Positions 51,912 to 64,000 of a DNA stretch of 64,000 bases are shown piece after piece. The notes under the pieces are model-generated. The model was not told the DNA's origin. It saw nothing but the letters and a program-made list of their open reading frames with translations, and did not search any database. Each line of letters begins with the position of its first letter. Position 1 is the first letter of the stretch. Source of the DNA: Anaerococcus sp. AGMB09787 (GTDB lineage Bacteria; Bacillota; Clostridia; Tissierellales; Peptoniphilaceae); NCBI RefSeq assembly GCF_022808955.1, contig NZ_JAKZEY010000023.1, positions 1 to 64,000 of the forward strand, read 5' to 3'. The translations under genes were made by a program, and so were the position numbers.

Positions 51912-52919
51912 ATGGCAACAAAAGTAGCAATTAACGGATTTGGTAGAATTGGACGTCTTACACTTAGAAGAATCGCTGAAGTTACAGATGATATCGAGGT
52001 AGTAGCAATCAATGACCTTATTGACAAAGAAGGTCTTCTATATGCTTTCAAATACGATACAGCACAAGGTAGATTCAAAGGTGAAGCTGAACTAACAGAA
52101 GATGGATTTAACATCAATGGTAAAGAAATTAAAGTATTTGCTGAAAGAAATCCAGAAGATCTTCCATGGGGAGAACTTGATGTAGATGTTGTACTTGAAT
52201 GTACAGGACTTTTCACTCAAAAAGAAAAGGCAGAAGCTCACATCAAAGCAGGAGCTAAAAAAGTTCTAATAAGTGCACCTGGTAAAGGCGAAATGAAAAC
52301 AATAGTTTATGGTGTTAACCATGAAACACTAGATGGATCAGAAACAGTAGTTTCAGCTGCAAGCTGTACAACAAACTGCCTAGCACCAATGGTTAACGTA
52401 CTAATCAATGAATTTGGTTTTGTTTCAGGTCAAATGTCTACAATCCACGCATACACAGCTACACAAGCTATTCAAGATACCCCAGCTTCAAAAAAGGACC
52501 TAAGAGGTGGACGTGCAGCAGCACAAAATACAATCCCTGCATCAACAGGAGCTGCAAAAGCAGTAGGTCTAGTACTTCCAGAAGTTAATGGTAAGCTTGA
52601 TGGTTCTGCTCTAAGAGTACCTGTAATTACAGGATCTATCACAGAACTATACTCAGTTCTTGAAAAGAAAGTTACTGTAGAAGAAGTAAATGCTGCAATG
52701 AAGAAATATGAATCAGATGCATTTGCTTACACTGAAGATGATCTAGTATCAAGTGATATTATCGGATATCCAGCTGGATCAGTGTTCGATTCACAACTAA
52801 CAAAGGTTGTTGAAGGAGCTGACGGAACACAAGTTGTTAAGACAGTTGCTTGGTATGATAACGAAATGGGATACGTATCTAACTTAGTTAGAACACTTGA
52901 TTATCTAGCAAATCTTTAA
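51912..52919 (+). CDS. gap: Glyceraldehyde-3-phosphate dehydrogenase
   Basis: NAD-dependent glycolytic enzyme. 335 residues. [16 protein letters not shown] binds NAD; catalytic Cys in [13 protein letters not shown] (about 150-162) with the His in the TIHAYTATQ segment. Strong ribosome site AGGAGG. Codon use differs from the neighbours (fewer AGG, more optimal codons), as expected for a highly expressed gene. A terminator follows before pgk, so gap can be made in excess of the rest of the operon. Confidence 0.98.
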   Translation: MATKVAINGFGRIGRLTLRRIAEVTDDIEVVAINDLIDKEGLLYAFKYDTAQGRFKGEAELTEDGFNINGKEIKVFAERNPEDLPWGELDVDVVLECTGLFTQKEKAEAHIKAGAKKVLISAPGKGEMKTIVYGVNHETLDGSETVVSAASCTTNCLAPMVNVLINEFGFVSGQMSTIHAYTATQAIQDTPASKKDLRGGRAAAQNTIPASTGAAKAVGLVLPEVNGKLDGSALRVPVITGSITELYSVLEKKVTVEEVNAAMKKYESDAFAYTEDDLVSSDIIGYPAGSVFDSQLTKVVEGADGTQVVKTVAWYDNEMGYVSNLVRTLDYLANL

Positions 52920-52927
52920 GAATGAAT

Positions 52928-52955
52928 AAGGCGAGCTAAGACTCGCCTTTTTTTT
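52928..52955 (+). terminator. Terminator between gap and pgk
   Basis: AAGGCGAG, loop CTAAGA, CTCGCCTT, then eight T; an 8-bp perfect stem. It would reduce read-through into pgk-tpiA-eno. Confidence 0.9.
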
Positions 52956-52977
52956 AACTGAAATATTGAGGTGTAAT

Positions 52978-54174
52978 ATGAATAAAAAAACTGTAAAAGA
53001 CATAGACGTTAAAGGCAAAAAAGTCCTAGTAAGGGTTGATTTTAATGTACCTTTATCAAAAGAAAATAAAGGTGAAATAGCAGATGACTCAAGAATTAAA
53101 GCAGCTATTCCAACAATAGACTACCTATTAGACCAAGGCAGCAAGGTTATACTTATGAGCCACTTGGGAAGACCTAAGGGAGAGGCTAATCCAGAATTTT
53201 CTCTAAAACCAGTAGCTGAATACCTAGCAAATATCTATGCTGACAAATTTCACTTCCTACCATCAGATACAGTTGTAGATGAAGAAGTAAAAGCAGGAGT
53301 AGAAAAACTTGAAGATGGCGAACTAGCCCTACTAGAAAACACAAGATATGTTGCTGGTGAAACTAAAAATGATCCAGAATTTGCCAAAGAACTTGCATCC
53401 CTTGCAGACCTTTATGTAAATGATGCCTTTGGAACAAGCCATAGGGCTCACGCATCAAATGTCGGCGTTGCTAGCATCTTACCATCAGCAGTAGGATTTT
53501 TAATTGAAAAAGAAATCTCTCTTATGGGCAAGGCTCTAGAAGCACCAGAGCATCCATTCGTATCAATCCTAGGTGGAGCTAAGGTATCTGACAAAATCGG
53601 AGTAATCGAAAACTTAATTACAAAAGTTGATACAATCCTAATCGGTGGTGGAATGGCTTATACCTTCCTTAAAGCCCAAGGCAAGGAAATAGGAAAATCT
53701 CTTCTAGAAGAAGATAAGATGGACCTATCCCTATCATTAATCGAAAAGGCTAAGGAGAATGGAGTTGAAATCCTCCTACCTGTTGATGTAGTTGTAGCTG
53801 ATGAGATAAAAGATGGAGCAGAAACAGAAATCGTGGACATAGATTCTATACCAGCTGACAAGGAAGCTCTTGATATAGGAGAAAAAACTGCTGAACTTTT
53901 TGCATCAAAAATAAAAGAAGCTAAGACAGTTGTATGGAATGGACCTATGGGAGTATTTGAAATAAAAGAATTCGCAAATGGTACAAATCAGGTAGCCGAA
54001 GCTCTTGCTCAAAGTGATGCTGTAACTATTGTAGGTGGTGGAGATAGTGCCCTAGCAATAGAAAATGCAGGACTAAAAGATAAGATAACCCACGTATCTA
54101 CTGGTGGTGGAGCAAGTCTAGAATTCCTTGAAGGAAAAGACCTACCAGGTATAGCTGCAATTGAAGATAAGTAA
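52978..54174 (+). CDS. pgk: Phosphoglycerate kinase
   Basis: Makes ATP from 1,3-bisphosphoglycerate. 398 residues from ATG 52978 (with GAGGTG seven bases before), preferred over 52966. Substrate motif [35 protein letters not shown], and C-terminal nucleotide site [17 protein letters not shown] and [13 protein letters not shown]. Continues into tpiA with an 11-base gap. Confidence 0.97.
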   Translation: MNKKTVKDIDVKGKKVLVRVDFNVPLSKENKGEIADDSRIKAAIPTIDYLLDQGSKVILMSHLGRPKGEANPEFSLKPVAEYLANIYADKFHFLPSDTVVDEEVKAGVEKLEDGELALLENTRYVAGETKNDPEFAKELASLADLYVNDAFGTSHRAHASNVGVASILPSAVGFLIEKEISLMGKALEAPEHPFVSILGGAKVSDKIGVIENLITKVDTILIGGGMAYTFLKAQGKEIGKSLLEEDKMDLSLSLIEKAKENGVEILLPVDVVVADEIKDGAETEIVDIDSIPADKEALDIGEKTAELFASKIKEAKTVVWNGPMGVFEIKEFANGTNQVAEALAQSDAVTIVGGGDSALAIENAGLKDKITHVSTGGGASLEFLEGKDLPGIAAIEDK

Positions 54175-54185
54175 AAGGAGAAATA

Positions 54186-56241
<2,056 letters not shown>

Positions 56242-56253
56242 TAATTGATAACT

Positions 56254-56276
56254 AGGCAGCTTCGGCTGCCTTTTTT
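56254..56276 (+). terminator. Terminator of the glycolytic operon
   Basis: AGGCAGC, TTCG tetraloop, GCTGCCT, then six T. Stable UUCG-capped hairpin 13 bases after the eno stop. Confidence 0.93.
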
Positions 56277-56289
56277 CTATTTCTAAGAG

Positions 56290-56318
56290 TTGAAAAAATT
56301 ACTATATTATGGTATTAT
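56290..56318 (+). promoter_or_regulatory. Promoter of secG-rnr-smpB
   Basis: TTGAAA (56290-56295), 17-bp spacer ending TGG, TATTAT (56313-56318); an extended -10 promoter between the eno terminator and secG. Confidence 0.65.
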
Positions 56319-56343
56319 TTATAAATGAATCGGAGGTGTCTAT

Positions 56344-56571
56344 ATGGTAAATTTCTTAGCAATTGTGCTTGTAATTGCAGCAATTATTATTATAGTTGCA
56401 GTAACACTACAAGATCCAAAATCAGAAGGACTAGGAACTCTATCAGGTACACAAACTAACGTATTTGGTAAAAGCGCTCACAAAAGCAAAAATGAAATGC
56501 TAGATAAGGTTGCTGTAGCTGGTGGAGTTATTTTATTTTTAGTTAGTATATTAATGCTAGCAATTAACTAA
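56344..56571 (+). CDS. secG: Preprotein translocase subunit SecG
   Basis: 75 residues, two membrane helices (about 3-22 and 53-73) joined by a loop with LQDPKSEGLGTLSG and GKSAHKSKNEMLDK, typical of SecG. Part of SecYEG. Ribosome site CGGAGGTG before the ATG. The order secG-rnr-smpB is widely conserved. Confidence 0.95.
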   Translation: MVNFLAIVLVIAAIIIIVAVTLQDPKSEGLGTLSGTQTNVFGKSAHKSKNEMLDKVAVAGGVILFLVSILMLAIN

Positions 56572-56578
56572 AAGGGGT

Positions 56579-56606
56579 AGGCTTATAATAGCTTAGCCTT
56601 TTTTTA
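56579..56606 (+). terminator. Terminator after secG (weak)
   Basis: AGGCT pairs with AGCCT over an 11-nt loop, followed by seven T. Short stem, so partial read-through into rnr is likely. Confidence 0.55.
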
Positions 56607-56627
56607 TATAGGCATAAGGGAGAGCTT

Positions 56628-58748
56628 ATGAATTTAAAAGAATTAATCCTTAATATAGTAAATGATGAAAACTATGAACCTATCACAATAAAAGAGTTTG
56701 AAAGTTACTTGAAGGCTGATAATTACACTAGAAAGGCAGTGAAGGACCTACTAAAAGAATTAGACAAGGAAAATCTAATCAGGATTTCCAACAAAAAACG
56801 TATCATGCCAATTAGTCAGGAAGAAAAAAACCTCATCGGTACAATTTCCCTAGCCCAAGGGGGTTATGGATTTTTCATCTCAGATGAGGAGGACTTTGCT
56901 GATGTTTTCATCAAAAAAGACAATTTAAAAAGTGCCCACAACAATGACAGGGTTAGGATAGAAATCACCAAAGAAAAAGAAAAGGGAAGAAATGCCGAAG
57001 GCAAGGTTGTAGAAATCCTTGAAAGGGTAAATGATCAAATAGTTGGCACCTTCCAAAAAAATGATGGCTTTGGCTTTGTTATTGCCGATGAGAAAAACTT
57101 TGGTGAAGATATCTATATAGACAAAAAATACTTCAAAAAAGCCAAGGATAAGGACAAGGTAGTAGTAGAGATTATAAAATATCCCAAGAAAGGAAGTCCA
57201 GAAGGAAGAATAGTAGAGATTATCGGAGGAAAGAACGATAAGAACATAGACATCCTATCATCTATCAGGGCCCACAACCTACCCTACGAATTTTCTAAAA
57301 AAACCAAGAAAGAACTCTTATATATAGACAGCGAGGTAAAAAGCGAATACCTCAAGGGCAGAGAAGATTTTAGGGACTTATTTACTGTAACTATTGATGG
57401 AAGAGACTCTAAGGACTTTGACGATGCGATTTCAATCGAAAGAGACGGGGATAATTATATCCTCTATGTCCATATAGCAGATGTAGCACATTATGTAAAA
57501 AAAAGCACAGCTATAGATGACGATGCCTACGAAAGAGGTAATTCTACCTACTTGTTTAATATAGTTATTCCTATGCTTCCAAAGGCTTTATCAAATGGGA
57601 TATGTTCCCTAAATCCCAATGAAGATAGGCTTGCTATAACCTGTAAGATGAAGATAGACCCCAAGGGTAGGGTTATAGAAAATGACTTCTACGAATCTAT
57701 TATAAATTCAAACTATAGACTAGTCTATGATGATGTAAATGCATATTTGGATGATGGTGATGAAGAAGTTTATGATGATAATTATTTAAAAGAAGTTTTG
57801 ACAGACTTTAATGAACTAAGGAAAATTCTTGCAGCTAAGAGAGAAAAACGTGGGTCTATCGACTTTAATTTTTCAGAAAGCCAAATAGACATATCTGAAG
57901 ATGGTAATGTCCTAAATATTTCTAACCTCAATAGGGGAAGTGGTAACAAACTCATAGAAGAATTTATGCTTGTGGCTAATGAAACAGTAGCAAGCCTATT
58001 TGCCTATATGGATTTTCCCTTCTTGTATAGGGTCCATGAGAAGCCAAGTGAAGAAAAGATCGATGGCTTTAAGTCAGCCTTGGCTGCTATGGGCTACACC
58101 CTCAAGGGATCAAGCCTCCACCCAAAGGACTTCCAACAAATCCTAAAAGATATTGAGGGGGAGAATGAAGAGTCTATTATAAATATGCTCATGCTTAGAA
58201 CTATGCAAAAGGCTAAATATTCTAAGGATAGGGGCATCCACTTCGGCCTATCTACAGAATACTACACCCATTTTACATCACCTATTAGAAGGTATCCGGA
58301 CTTGATTGTCCATAGACTTGTCAAAAAATATATAAATAATAAGTTAACTTCTACGAGTCAAATCAGTCTTGAAAAGAGTCTTGATAAGAAGGCAGATCAT
58401 CTGTCAATGACAGAGAGAAGGAGCGAGGATACTGAAAGAGATGTAGAAGATATGCTAAAGTGTAAGTATATGAAGAGGTTTATAGGGGATGATTTTTATG
58501 GGAATATTTCCTCTATTACAGACTTTGGTATCTTTGTAGAGCTTGACAATACAGTAGAAGGATTATTTATGTACAAGTTTTCACCTAAGAGATATGAATT
58601 TCTTGAGGATAAGTTAATGGCCATAGATGTAGATGACAAGATCTACTACAGGATAGGGGATAGGGTAAAGATAAGAGTACTAGACGTTGATATTTATCAA
58701 AGAAATATTGATTTTGACTTGGAGGTAAGAGATGAAATTATTAGCTAA
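56628..58748 (+). CDS. rnr: Ribonuclease R
   Basis: 3'-5' exoribonuclease degrading structured RNA and working with tmRNA/SmpB. 706 residues. N-terminal winged-helix region, two cold-shock OB domains (LAQGGYGFFISDEE; GTFQKNDGFGFVIADEK), RNB catalytic core with DGRDSKDFDDAISIER (about 256-271) holding the metal-binding Asp residues, YTHFTSPIRRYPDLIVHR, and a C-terminal S1 domain (NISSITDFGIFVEL). The end overlaps smpB by 17 bases. Confidence 0.96.
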   Translation: MNLKELILNIVNDENYEPITIKEFESYLKADNYTRKAVKDLLKELDKENLIRISNKKRIMPISQEEKNLIGTISLAQGGYGFFISDEEDFADVFIKKDNLKSAHNNDRVRIEITKEKEKGRNAEGKVVEILERVNDQIVGTFQKNDGFGFVIADEKNFGEDIYIDKKYFKKAKDKDKVVVEIIKYPKKGSPEGRIVEIIGGKNDKNIDILSSIRAHNLPYEFSKKTKKELLYIDSEVKSEYLKGREDFRDLFTVTIDGRDSKDFDDAISIERDGDNYILYVHIADVAHYVKKSTAIDDDAYERGNSTYLFNIVIPMLPKALSNGICSLNPNEDRLAITCKMKIDPKGRVIENDFYESIINSNYRLVYDDVNAYLDDGDEEVYDDNYLKEVLTDFNELRKILAAKREKRGSIDFNFSESQIDISEDGNVLNISNLNRGSGNKLIEEFMLVANETVASLFAYMDFPFLYRVHEKPSEEKIDGFKSALAAMGYTLKGSSLHPKDFQQILKDIEGENEESIINMLMLRTMQKAKYSKDRGIHFGLSTEYYTHFTSPIRRYPDLIVHRLVKKYINNKLTSTSQISLEKSLDKKADHLSMTERRSEDTERDVEDMLKCKYMKRFIGDDFYGNISSITDFGIFVELDNTVEGLFMYKFSPKRYEFLEDKLMAIDVDDKIYYRIGDRVKIRVLDVDIYQRNIDFDLEVRDEIIS

Positions 58749-59178
58749 TAATAAGAAAGCCTACCATGATTATTTTATAGAAGATAAGTTTGAGGCAGGA
58801 CTTTCCTTATTAGGTAGTGAAGTAAAATCCATCAAGGCTGGGAGGGTTTCAATCAAGGAGTCCTTCATAGGAATGAAAAACGGAGAAGTTTTTATTTATG
58901 GAATGCATGTAAGTCCCTATGAACATTCCTATGAAAAGGAAATTGACCCAACCAGGACAAGGAAGCTTTTGCTTCACAAAAAAGAAATAGATAAATTAAA
59001 TAAGGGTAAGAGCCTTACTGGCTACACAGTCCTTCCCCTTAAGGTATATGAGAGAGATGGCCTTGTTAAGCTTGAAATTGCCCTAGCCAAGGGTAAAAAG
59101 CTATATGACAAGAGAGAATCTATCAAGAAACGTGAAGATAAGAGAAAAATAGACAGGGCATTAAAAAATTATAGGTAA
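58732..59178 (+). CDS. smpB: SsrA-binding protein SmpB
   Basis: Partner of tmRNA in rescuing stalled ribosomes. 148 residues. [40 protein letters not shown] and a basic C-terminal tail [21 protein letters not shown] lies in the rnr coding end. The ssrA (tmRNA) gene often follows smpB, but the next gene here is thyX, four bases on, and no tmRNA was seen. Confidence 0.96.
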   Translation: MKLLANNKKAYHDYFIEDKFEAGLSLLGSEVKSIKAGRVSIKESFIGMKNGEVFIYGMHVSPYEHSYEKEIDPTRTRKLLLHKKEIDKLNKGKSLTGYTVLPLKVYERDGLVKLEIALAKGKKLYDKRESIKKREDKRKIDRALKNYR

Positions 59179-59182
59179 GACA

Positions 59183-59956
59183 ATGACAAATTCAAAACTT
59201 AAAGTTAAATTATTAAACTACACTCCAAATGGAGAAGAGACCATAGCAGAAGCTGGTAAACTATGCTATAGTAGAGTGGGAGTTGATGAAATATCAGAAA
59301 AACTAGACCAAGAGTCAATAGAAAAATATGTAAAGATGCTTGCTAATATGGGCCACCTATCACCAATAGAGCATATTTCCTTTACCTTTGCAGTTGAAGG
59401 AGTATCTAGGGTCCTTAGCCATCAACTAGTCCGCCATAGACTAGCATCCTACTCCCAACAATCACAAAGGTATGTAACCTTAGACCAATTTGACTATATA
59501 ATCCCTCCTGAGATAGAAAAAAATCCTAGGACTAGGGAAATATTTGTAAAAAAAATGGAAGATGACCAAAGGGCCTATGATGAGCTAACAGATATTCTTT
59601 ATCAGAACCACTATGAAAAATTCATAGATGTAGGTGTGGATGAAGCCAAGGCCAAGAAAGACGCCAATAAAAGGGCTATAGAAGATGCAAGGTATGTCTT
59701 CCCAAATGCCTGTGAAACAAAGCTAGTCTTCACAATGAATGCCAGGAACCTCTTACACTTCTTCTCCCTTAGGTCTTGTCTTAGGGCCCAATGGGAGATA
59801 AGAGAGCTCTCTGATGAGATGGTTAAGATCGTTAAGGGTATTTATCCAAACCTCTTTGCCAAAGCCGGTCCGTCTTGTATCCACGGCCCTTGTCCAGAAG
59901 GAAAGATGACTTGTGGTAAGATCAATGAAGTCAGGGAGAAGTTTAGTAACATCTAA
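59183..59956 (+). CDS. thyX: Flavin-dependent thymidylate synthase ThyX
   Basis: Makes dTMP from dUMP with FAD and methylene-THF. 257 residues. The ThyX motif appears as [14 protein letters not shown] (about 84-97); the usual Asn of RHRxxSxNxxSxR is Ser, a variant common in this family. [20 protein letters not shown] near 190-210 is also typical. C-terminal Cys-containing segment [18 protein letters not shown] may bind a metal. Organisms with ThyX often lack thyA. Confidence 0.94.
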   Translation: MTNSKLKVKLLNYTPNGEETIAEAGKLCYSRVGVDEISEKLDQESIEKYVKMLANMGHLSPIEHISFTFAVEGVSRVLSHQLVRHRLASYSQQSQRYVTLDQFDYIIPPEIEKNPRTREIFVKKMEDDQRAYDELTDILYQNHYEKFIDVGVDEAKAKKDANKRAIEDARYVFPNACETKLVFTMNARNLLHFFSLRSCLRAQWEIRELSDEMVKIVKGIYPNLFAKAGPSCIHGPCPEGKMTCGKINEVREKFSNI

Positions 59957-59970
59957 AGAAAGGATAGAGT

Positions 59971-60672
59971 ATGGCATATATTGAACTAGTTGACTTAACC
60001 AAGGAATTTAAATCGGGAGATTCAAAAATTCTTGCAAATGATCATATAAATTTTAGCCTAGATGAGGGGAAACTCCTAATTATAGTAGGGGCATCTGGAG
60101 CAGGCAAGACCACCCTCCTTAATATGCTTGGAGGTATGGATACAGCAAGCTCAGGAAAAATTATAGTCGACGGTAAAAACTTAACAGAACTTAATGATAG
60201 GGAACTTACAGAGTATAGGAGAAATGACGTTGGTTTTGTCTTCCAACACTATAACTTAATTCCCAACTTAACAAGTCTTGAAAATGTAGAAATGGCTTCA
60301 GAAATCTCAGATACATCCCTAGATTCTAAAGAAATATTAAATGCGGTAGGACTTTCTAAAAGACTTAACAACTTTCCCTCCCAACTATCGGGTGGGGAGC
60401 AACAAAGAGTTGCCATAGCAAGGGCAATATCCAAAAATCCAAAGCTCCTACTCTGTGATGAGCCAACTGGGGCCTTGGACTACGAAACAGGTAAAAACAT
60501 CCTAAGGCTCTTGCAAGACTCTAGTAGAAAGCTTGGGGCAACGGTCATAATAATAACCCACAACAGCGCCATTAAGCCTATGGCAGATCAGGTAATAGAG
60601 CTAAGAGATGGTAAAATCGTAGAAAATTACGAAAATGACAAGCCTAAGCCAATAGATGAGATAGAGTGGTAG
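59971..60672 (+). CDS. ABC transporter ATP-binding protein (MacB/LolD type)
   Basis: 233 residues. Walker [15 protein letters not shown] (about 35-48), Q loop [18 protein letters not shown], signature [15 protein letters not shown], Walker [13 protein letters not shown] and H loop ITHNS. LTSLENV after the Q loop and the TGALD ending place it in the MacB/LolD subclass that drives FtsX-type permeases. It is separated by one base from the permease gene, so they form one transporter. Confidence 0.94.
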   Translation: MAYIELVDLTKEFKSGDSKILANDHINFSLDEGKLLIIVGASGAGKTTLLNMLGGMDTASSGKIIVDGKNLTELNDRELTEYRRNDVGFVFQHYNLIPNLTSLENVEMASEISDTSLDSKEILNAVGLSKRLNNFPSQLSGGEQQRVAIARAISKNPKLLLCDEPTGALDYETGKNILRLLQDSSRKLGATVIIITHNSAIKPMADQVIELRDGKIVENYENDKPKPIDEIEW

Positions 60673-60673
60673 T

Positions 60674-63600
60674 ATGAATAAAACATATATAAAAAATATT
60701 ATCAGGGATATCAAAAAAACTAAGGGCAAGGTGATTTCTATCCTGGTAATGGTAGCTCTGGCAACAGTTGTAGTTGTGGGCTTGTTATTGTCAGGCTCTA
60801 CAATGAGAAAGTCCTTGGATACTAGCCTTAAGACCTACAAGCACCCAGACATTATAGTAAGGTCGACCTACGGTCTTGACTATGAGGATGAGGTCTTACT
60901 CAATAAAGATAATTTGATTGAGACTATTAATTTTACAAAAATTGCTGACCTTAAGCTAGATGATAAGATTATTAAAGTACGATCCTTTGATGAAAATATC
61001 CCCAAGGGAGGGCTTACTGAAGGAAGATTTGTAGAAAATCCCAAGGAAATTACTTTAAATCAAGAACTAAAAGACGACTACAAAATCGGCGATAATATTA
61101 CCTTCTCCTATACGAATGATGATCAAAAAGAAGAAGCCCCTATGGCAGAGATGGAATATGAGGTTGTAGGCTTTTATGAAACAAGTGATCATTTCCTAGA
61201 TGATATGAAAGAGATGTCCCTTACAGCAAAAAGTGAAGTAGGTGGATATGGCCTAGTAGTAGAATCTAGCTTTAGTACAGATAAGTATGGGGAAGCCAAT
61301 ATCATCTACAAGGACATAAAAGGGCTTGATAAAACTTCCAAAGACTATAGGACTAAGGTAAAGGAGAAAAAACACCACTTAGAGGACCTTATCAAAAACC
61401 GACCTGAAGAAGTCCTAGCTGATATAAAGGCTGATGCTAACCAAGAAATAAAAGATGCAGAAGAAGAAATAGCAGATGCAGAAAATCAGCTAGAAGATGG
61501 AAAGAGGCAAATCCTAGAGGGAGAAGAAGAACTAAGGCAAGGCTTCAAGGACTATGAAGAGGGAAAAATAGAATACCAAAAAGAAATTAGCGATGGTGAG
61601 GCCAAACTTAAGGATGCCTACAACAAACTTTTAGAAGGTGAAAATAAACTCGACCAAGGCAGGAAGGACTATGACCAAGGACTTGCGACCTTTAATAGTG
61701 AAATAGCTAAGGGCAAAGAAGAAATCAAATCAAATGAAGAAAAGATAAAGGCTGGCAGAAGAGAACTTGAAGCTGGCAAGAAACTCTGGCAAGAAGGGTC
61801 TGATAAATTAGAAGAGACTTATGAAGAATACTCTACAAAACTTGGTAAGGCCTATGAAAAGTTGTTACCGGTTAAAAATGCCATGGAAGAAAAGCAGGAG
61901 CAAGTAGAAGATTTAAAAAAGGCCCTAGGTCAATCTTATGAGGGAGAGGATAGTAAAGAAGACCTCATAGATGATGATAACAAGGCTCCTATAAAAATAG
62001 AAGAAGAAAAGCCAGTAGTTCCCTATAAACTAGTAGGAAAAGATCAGGAAGTTCAAGGAGGAATTAAGGATAAAGAATTAGGGGCTTTAGCTATAGAAGG
62101 ACTTGGTAATGACTTAGACCTAAAGGATAAGCTAAACCCAGAAACATTATCCAAGCTTCAAGCAGAGTTTGAAAAGGCCAAGGCAGTTTTTGATAAGGCC
62201 TATGGGGAATATGAAAAAAATAAAAACCTAGTAGATACTACCTACAAGGAAAAAAGATCTGAACTCGATAAAAAATATAAGGAAATAGAAGAGGGCCAAG
62301 CCAAGTTAGACAGGGGATCTTCTGAAATAAAAAAGGCGAAAGACCTCCTAGCTAGTAAGGAAGCCGAGGGCAAGGCTGAGTTAGATCAGGCCTTAGTTGA
62401 GATAAATAAGGGCCAAGCAGACCTAGATGAAGGATGGGCATCTTATAATGATGGCTTAAGTCAATTAAACCAAGGAAAAATTGATGGAAGAAATGAATTA
62501 AAAGAAGCCTATGATAAGCTTCTAGATGGTCAAGCAGAATTAGAAGAAGCCAAGGAAGAATATAATTCTAAGAAGGATGAGGCAAAGGAAGATATTAAAG
62601 AAGGCAAGGAAGAGATAGCAAATTCAAAAGATGCTATACTTAGGCTTCCTGATCCTGAATATGAGGTAGAGAGTATATTCGATAACCAAGGAATTGACAC
62701 CTACTATGAAGATTCCTTAAATATCGATAAGCTCTCCAAGGTCTTTCCTGCCTTCTTCTACCTAGTTGCCATGCTTGTAACACTTACAACCATGAAGAGA
62801 TACATTGATGAGCAAAGAAATATCAACGGAACCCTCAAGGCTTTGGGATATTCCAACTCTGATATAGCCAATAGATTTTACTTCTATGGACTTGTTCCTA
62901 CAATATTGGGGTCAATAATAGGGGCCTTGGCAGGTAGGTTTATCCTCCTAAAGGTCATAGTTGTGGCCTACTCCACTGGCTTTAATGTGGATGGTATCCG
63001 TGTACCAAGTAGTTTGCTTGTTATGGTTGGTTCTATCCTAGTTTCATCACTCCTAATAGGATTTACAGTCTTTATCAGCTCAAGAGATACTGTCAAAGAG
63101 CTACCTGCAAGTTTACTAAGACGTAAGTCTCCAAAGATTGGAGGAAAGATCCTACTCGAAAAAATAGATCCATTATGGAAAAGACTTTCCTTCGTGACCA
63201 AGATTACCTTCAGAAACATCTTTAGGTATAAGTCAAGGATGTTTATGATAATCTTTGGTGTGGCAGGGTGTACTGCCCTAGTATTCTTTGGTTTTGCTAT
63301 GATAGATTCTGTAAAGGATACTTCGATTAAGCAAAACAGCGAGATAAGTAATTACTCAGCAGTTGTTTATCAAAATACCAATTCCTCTGAAGAAGAAAAG
63401 GCAGAGTATAAAAGAGAAATTGATAAGTTTGATAATATAGAAGTATACTACGAAAATGCGACTCTAATTAACGATGACGATGAGAGAGATATAACTATAG
63501 TATCTCCAGAAAATGATAAGGCCATAAAGGACTTTATAGCCCTCCGTACTCCATCCAAGGAAGATTTGGACCTAGCAAGTGTTAAGGCCATTCTAAGTGA

Positions 63601-64000
63601 AGGAGTGGCACGTGACCTAGACTTATCAGTTGGGGATGTAATTAGGATTAACCTAGATACTCGTGATATGGACATAGAAATAGGTGGGGTAAATGAAAAC
63701 TATGTAGGTGACTATCTCTACATTTCTAACCCATACTTTAAGGACCTCCTAGGAGAAGAAGTCCCATTAAATGCCAATTTTGTAAATGGGGATGTCGACC
63801 AATTAATCAAGGAGATGAAACAATACGAGGGAACTGGGGCGATTTTAAATACCAAGAGTGCCTATGACTCAATGGATGCCTTGATGGAAAATTTAAACCT
63901 AGTTATGACAGTAATAACCCTCATGTCAGCCATACTAGCTATGGTAGTCCTCTACAATATAACTAGCATAAATATTGGCGAGAGAAGAAGGGAACTTGCT
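60674..64000 (+). CDS. FtsX-type ABC permease with long coiled coil (partial, runs off the window)
   Basis: The frame is open from ATG 60674 to the window end, giving at least 1109 residues; the C-terminus is missing. One membrane helix near 19-41, an extracytoplasmic MacB-like domain (about 45-240), then a heptad-rich, acidic coiled coil of about 400 residues (245-660; repeated E-G-x-x-E/K-L patterns such as LDQGRKDYDQGL). FtsX domains follow: helices near 689-710, 735-757, 778-800, then a second unit at 855-877 and 1076-1096. This is a mechanotransmission-type transporter; Firmicute relatives are often linked to cell-wall or antimicrobial-peptide response, but the substrate is not evident. 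Confidence 0.88.
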   Translation, partial: MNKTYIKNIIRDIKKTKGKVISILVMVALATVVVVGLLLSGSTMRKSLDTSLKTYKHPDIIVRSTYGLDYEDEVLLNKDNLIETINFTKIADLKLDDKIIKVRSFDENIPKGGLTEGRFVENPKEITLNQELKDDYKIGDNITFSYTNDDQKEEAPMAEMEYEVVGFYETSDHFLDDMKEMSLTAKSEVGGYGLVVESSFSTDKYGEANIIYKDIKGLDKTSKDYRTKVKEKKHHLEDLIKNRPEEVLADIKADANQEIKDAEEEIADAENQLEDGKRQILEGEEELRQGFKDYEEGKIEYQKEISDGEAKLKDAYNKLLEGENKLDQGRKDYDQGLATFNSEIAKGKEEIKSNEEKIKAGRRELEAGKKLWQEGSDKLEETYEEYSTKLGKAYEKLLPVKNAMEEKQEQVEDLKKALGQSYEGEDSKEDLIDDDNKAPIKIEEEKPVVPYKLVGKDQEVQGGIKDKELGALAIEGLGNDLDLKDKLNPETLSKLQAEFEKAKAVFDKAYGEYEKNKNLVDTTYKEKRSELDKKYKEIEEGQAKLDRGSSEIKKAKDLLASKEAEGKAELDQALVEINKGQADLDEGWASYNDGLSQLNQGKIDGRNELKEAYDKLLDGQAELEEAKEEYNSKKDEAKEDIKEGKEEIANSKDAILRLPDPEYEVESIFDNQGIDTYYEDSLNIDKLSKVFPAFFYLVAMLVTLTTMKRYIDEQRNINGTLKALGYSNSDIANRFYFYGLVPTILGSIIGALAGRFILLKVIVVAYSTGFNVDGIRVPSSLLVMVGSILVSSLLIGFTVFISSRDTVKELPASLLRRKSPKIGGKILLEKIDPLWKRLSFVTKITFRNIFRYKSRMFMIIFGVAGCTALVFFGFAMIDSVKDTSIKQNSEISNYSAVVYQNTNSSEEEKAEYKREIDKFDNIEVYYENATLINDDDERDITIVSPENDKAIKDFIALRTPSKEDLDLASVKAILSEGVARDLDLSVGDVIRINLDTRDMDIEIGGVNENYVGDYLYISNPYFKDLLGEEVPLNANFVNGDVDQLIKEMKQYEGTGAILNTKSAYDSMDALMENLNLVMTVITLMSAILAMVVLYNITSINIGERRRELA

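Noticed and set aside
59179-59182. tmRNA (ssrA) next to smpB
   Set aside because: thyX begins four bases after smpB, and no tmRNA-like ends or tag reading frame are visible in the surrounding sequence.

Overview
The window is AT-rich DNA from a low-GC Gram-positive anaerobe. Gene content and order suggest the Tissierellia/Peptoniphilaceae (Anaerococcus, Peptoniphilus, Finegoldia type); this is an inference from PrkC/PrpC, RecD2, ThyX, SEDS and zinc-type L31/L32 genes and heavy AGA/AGG arginine use, not a database match. Almost all of it is compact chromosomal core, read left to right, with many 1-20 bp gene overlaps.

Layout. 1-2.8 kb (minus): a two-gene cell-surface glycosylation operon (GT-C-like membrane protein and a GT2-GtrA fusion). 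2.77-4.09 kb: a broken IS256-family element whose left end abuts, and probably supplies the -35 box of, the promoter of that operon. 4.1-5.15 kb: a decayed stretch with two gene remnants and one strong stem-loop, then a hypothetical membrane protein. 6.0-7.3 kb: pyrH-frr. 7.3-11.8 kb: a type IV pilus/competence-pseudopilus cluster (platform protein, major pilin, prepilin peptidase, three pseudopilins and an acidic pilin-like protein). 11.9-20 kb: ackA, rpmF, plsX, acpP, rnc, an Elp3-like radical SAM protein and smc. 20-27.8 kb: def-fmt-rsmB-rlmN-prpC-prkC-rsgA-rpe. 27.9-31.3 kb: tRNA-Thr, then ppx-ppk for polyphosphate. 31.4-38.7 kb: unknown membrane protein, tex, proS, fba, rho. 38.7-47.6 kb: rpmE, prmC, prfA, a cation efflux protein, Sua5, upp, murA, recD2, comF. 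47.6-51.8 kb: ftsW/rodA (minus), nth, HAD hydrolase, trmL, trxB. 51.9-56.2 kb: glycolysis (gap-pgk-tpiA-eno). 56.3-60 kb: secG, rnr, smpB, thyX. 60-64 kb: an ABC ATPase and a large FtsX-type permease that runs off the window.

The genes combine translation and ribosome maturation, phospholipid precursor synthesis, envelope growth and its Ser/Thr kinase control, lower glycolysis with acetate-kinase ATP production, polyphosphate turnover, and DNA uptake and repair (pilus genes, comF, recD2, nth).

No clearly new multi-gene defence or biosynthetic system is visible. The most notable signals are: (i) two conserved genes, smc and nth, whose full-length products can only begin at non-canonical AUU/AUA codons placed behind good Shine-Dalgarno sequences; (ii) the IS256-end promoter upstream of the glycosylation operon; (iii) a perfect 30-bp palindrome that scars the transposase; (iv) a nested stem-loop in the decayed region; (v) competing hairpins ahead of ackA; (vi) a pilus cluster sitting where uppS-cdsA usually follows frr. 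Functions are read from motifs visible in the translations; no search was run.
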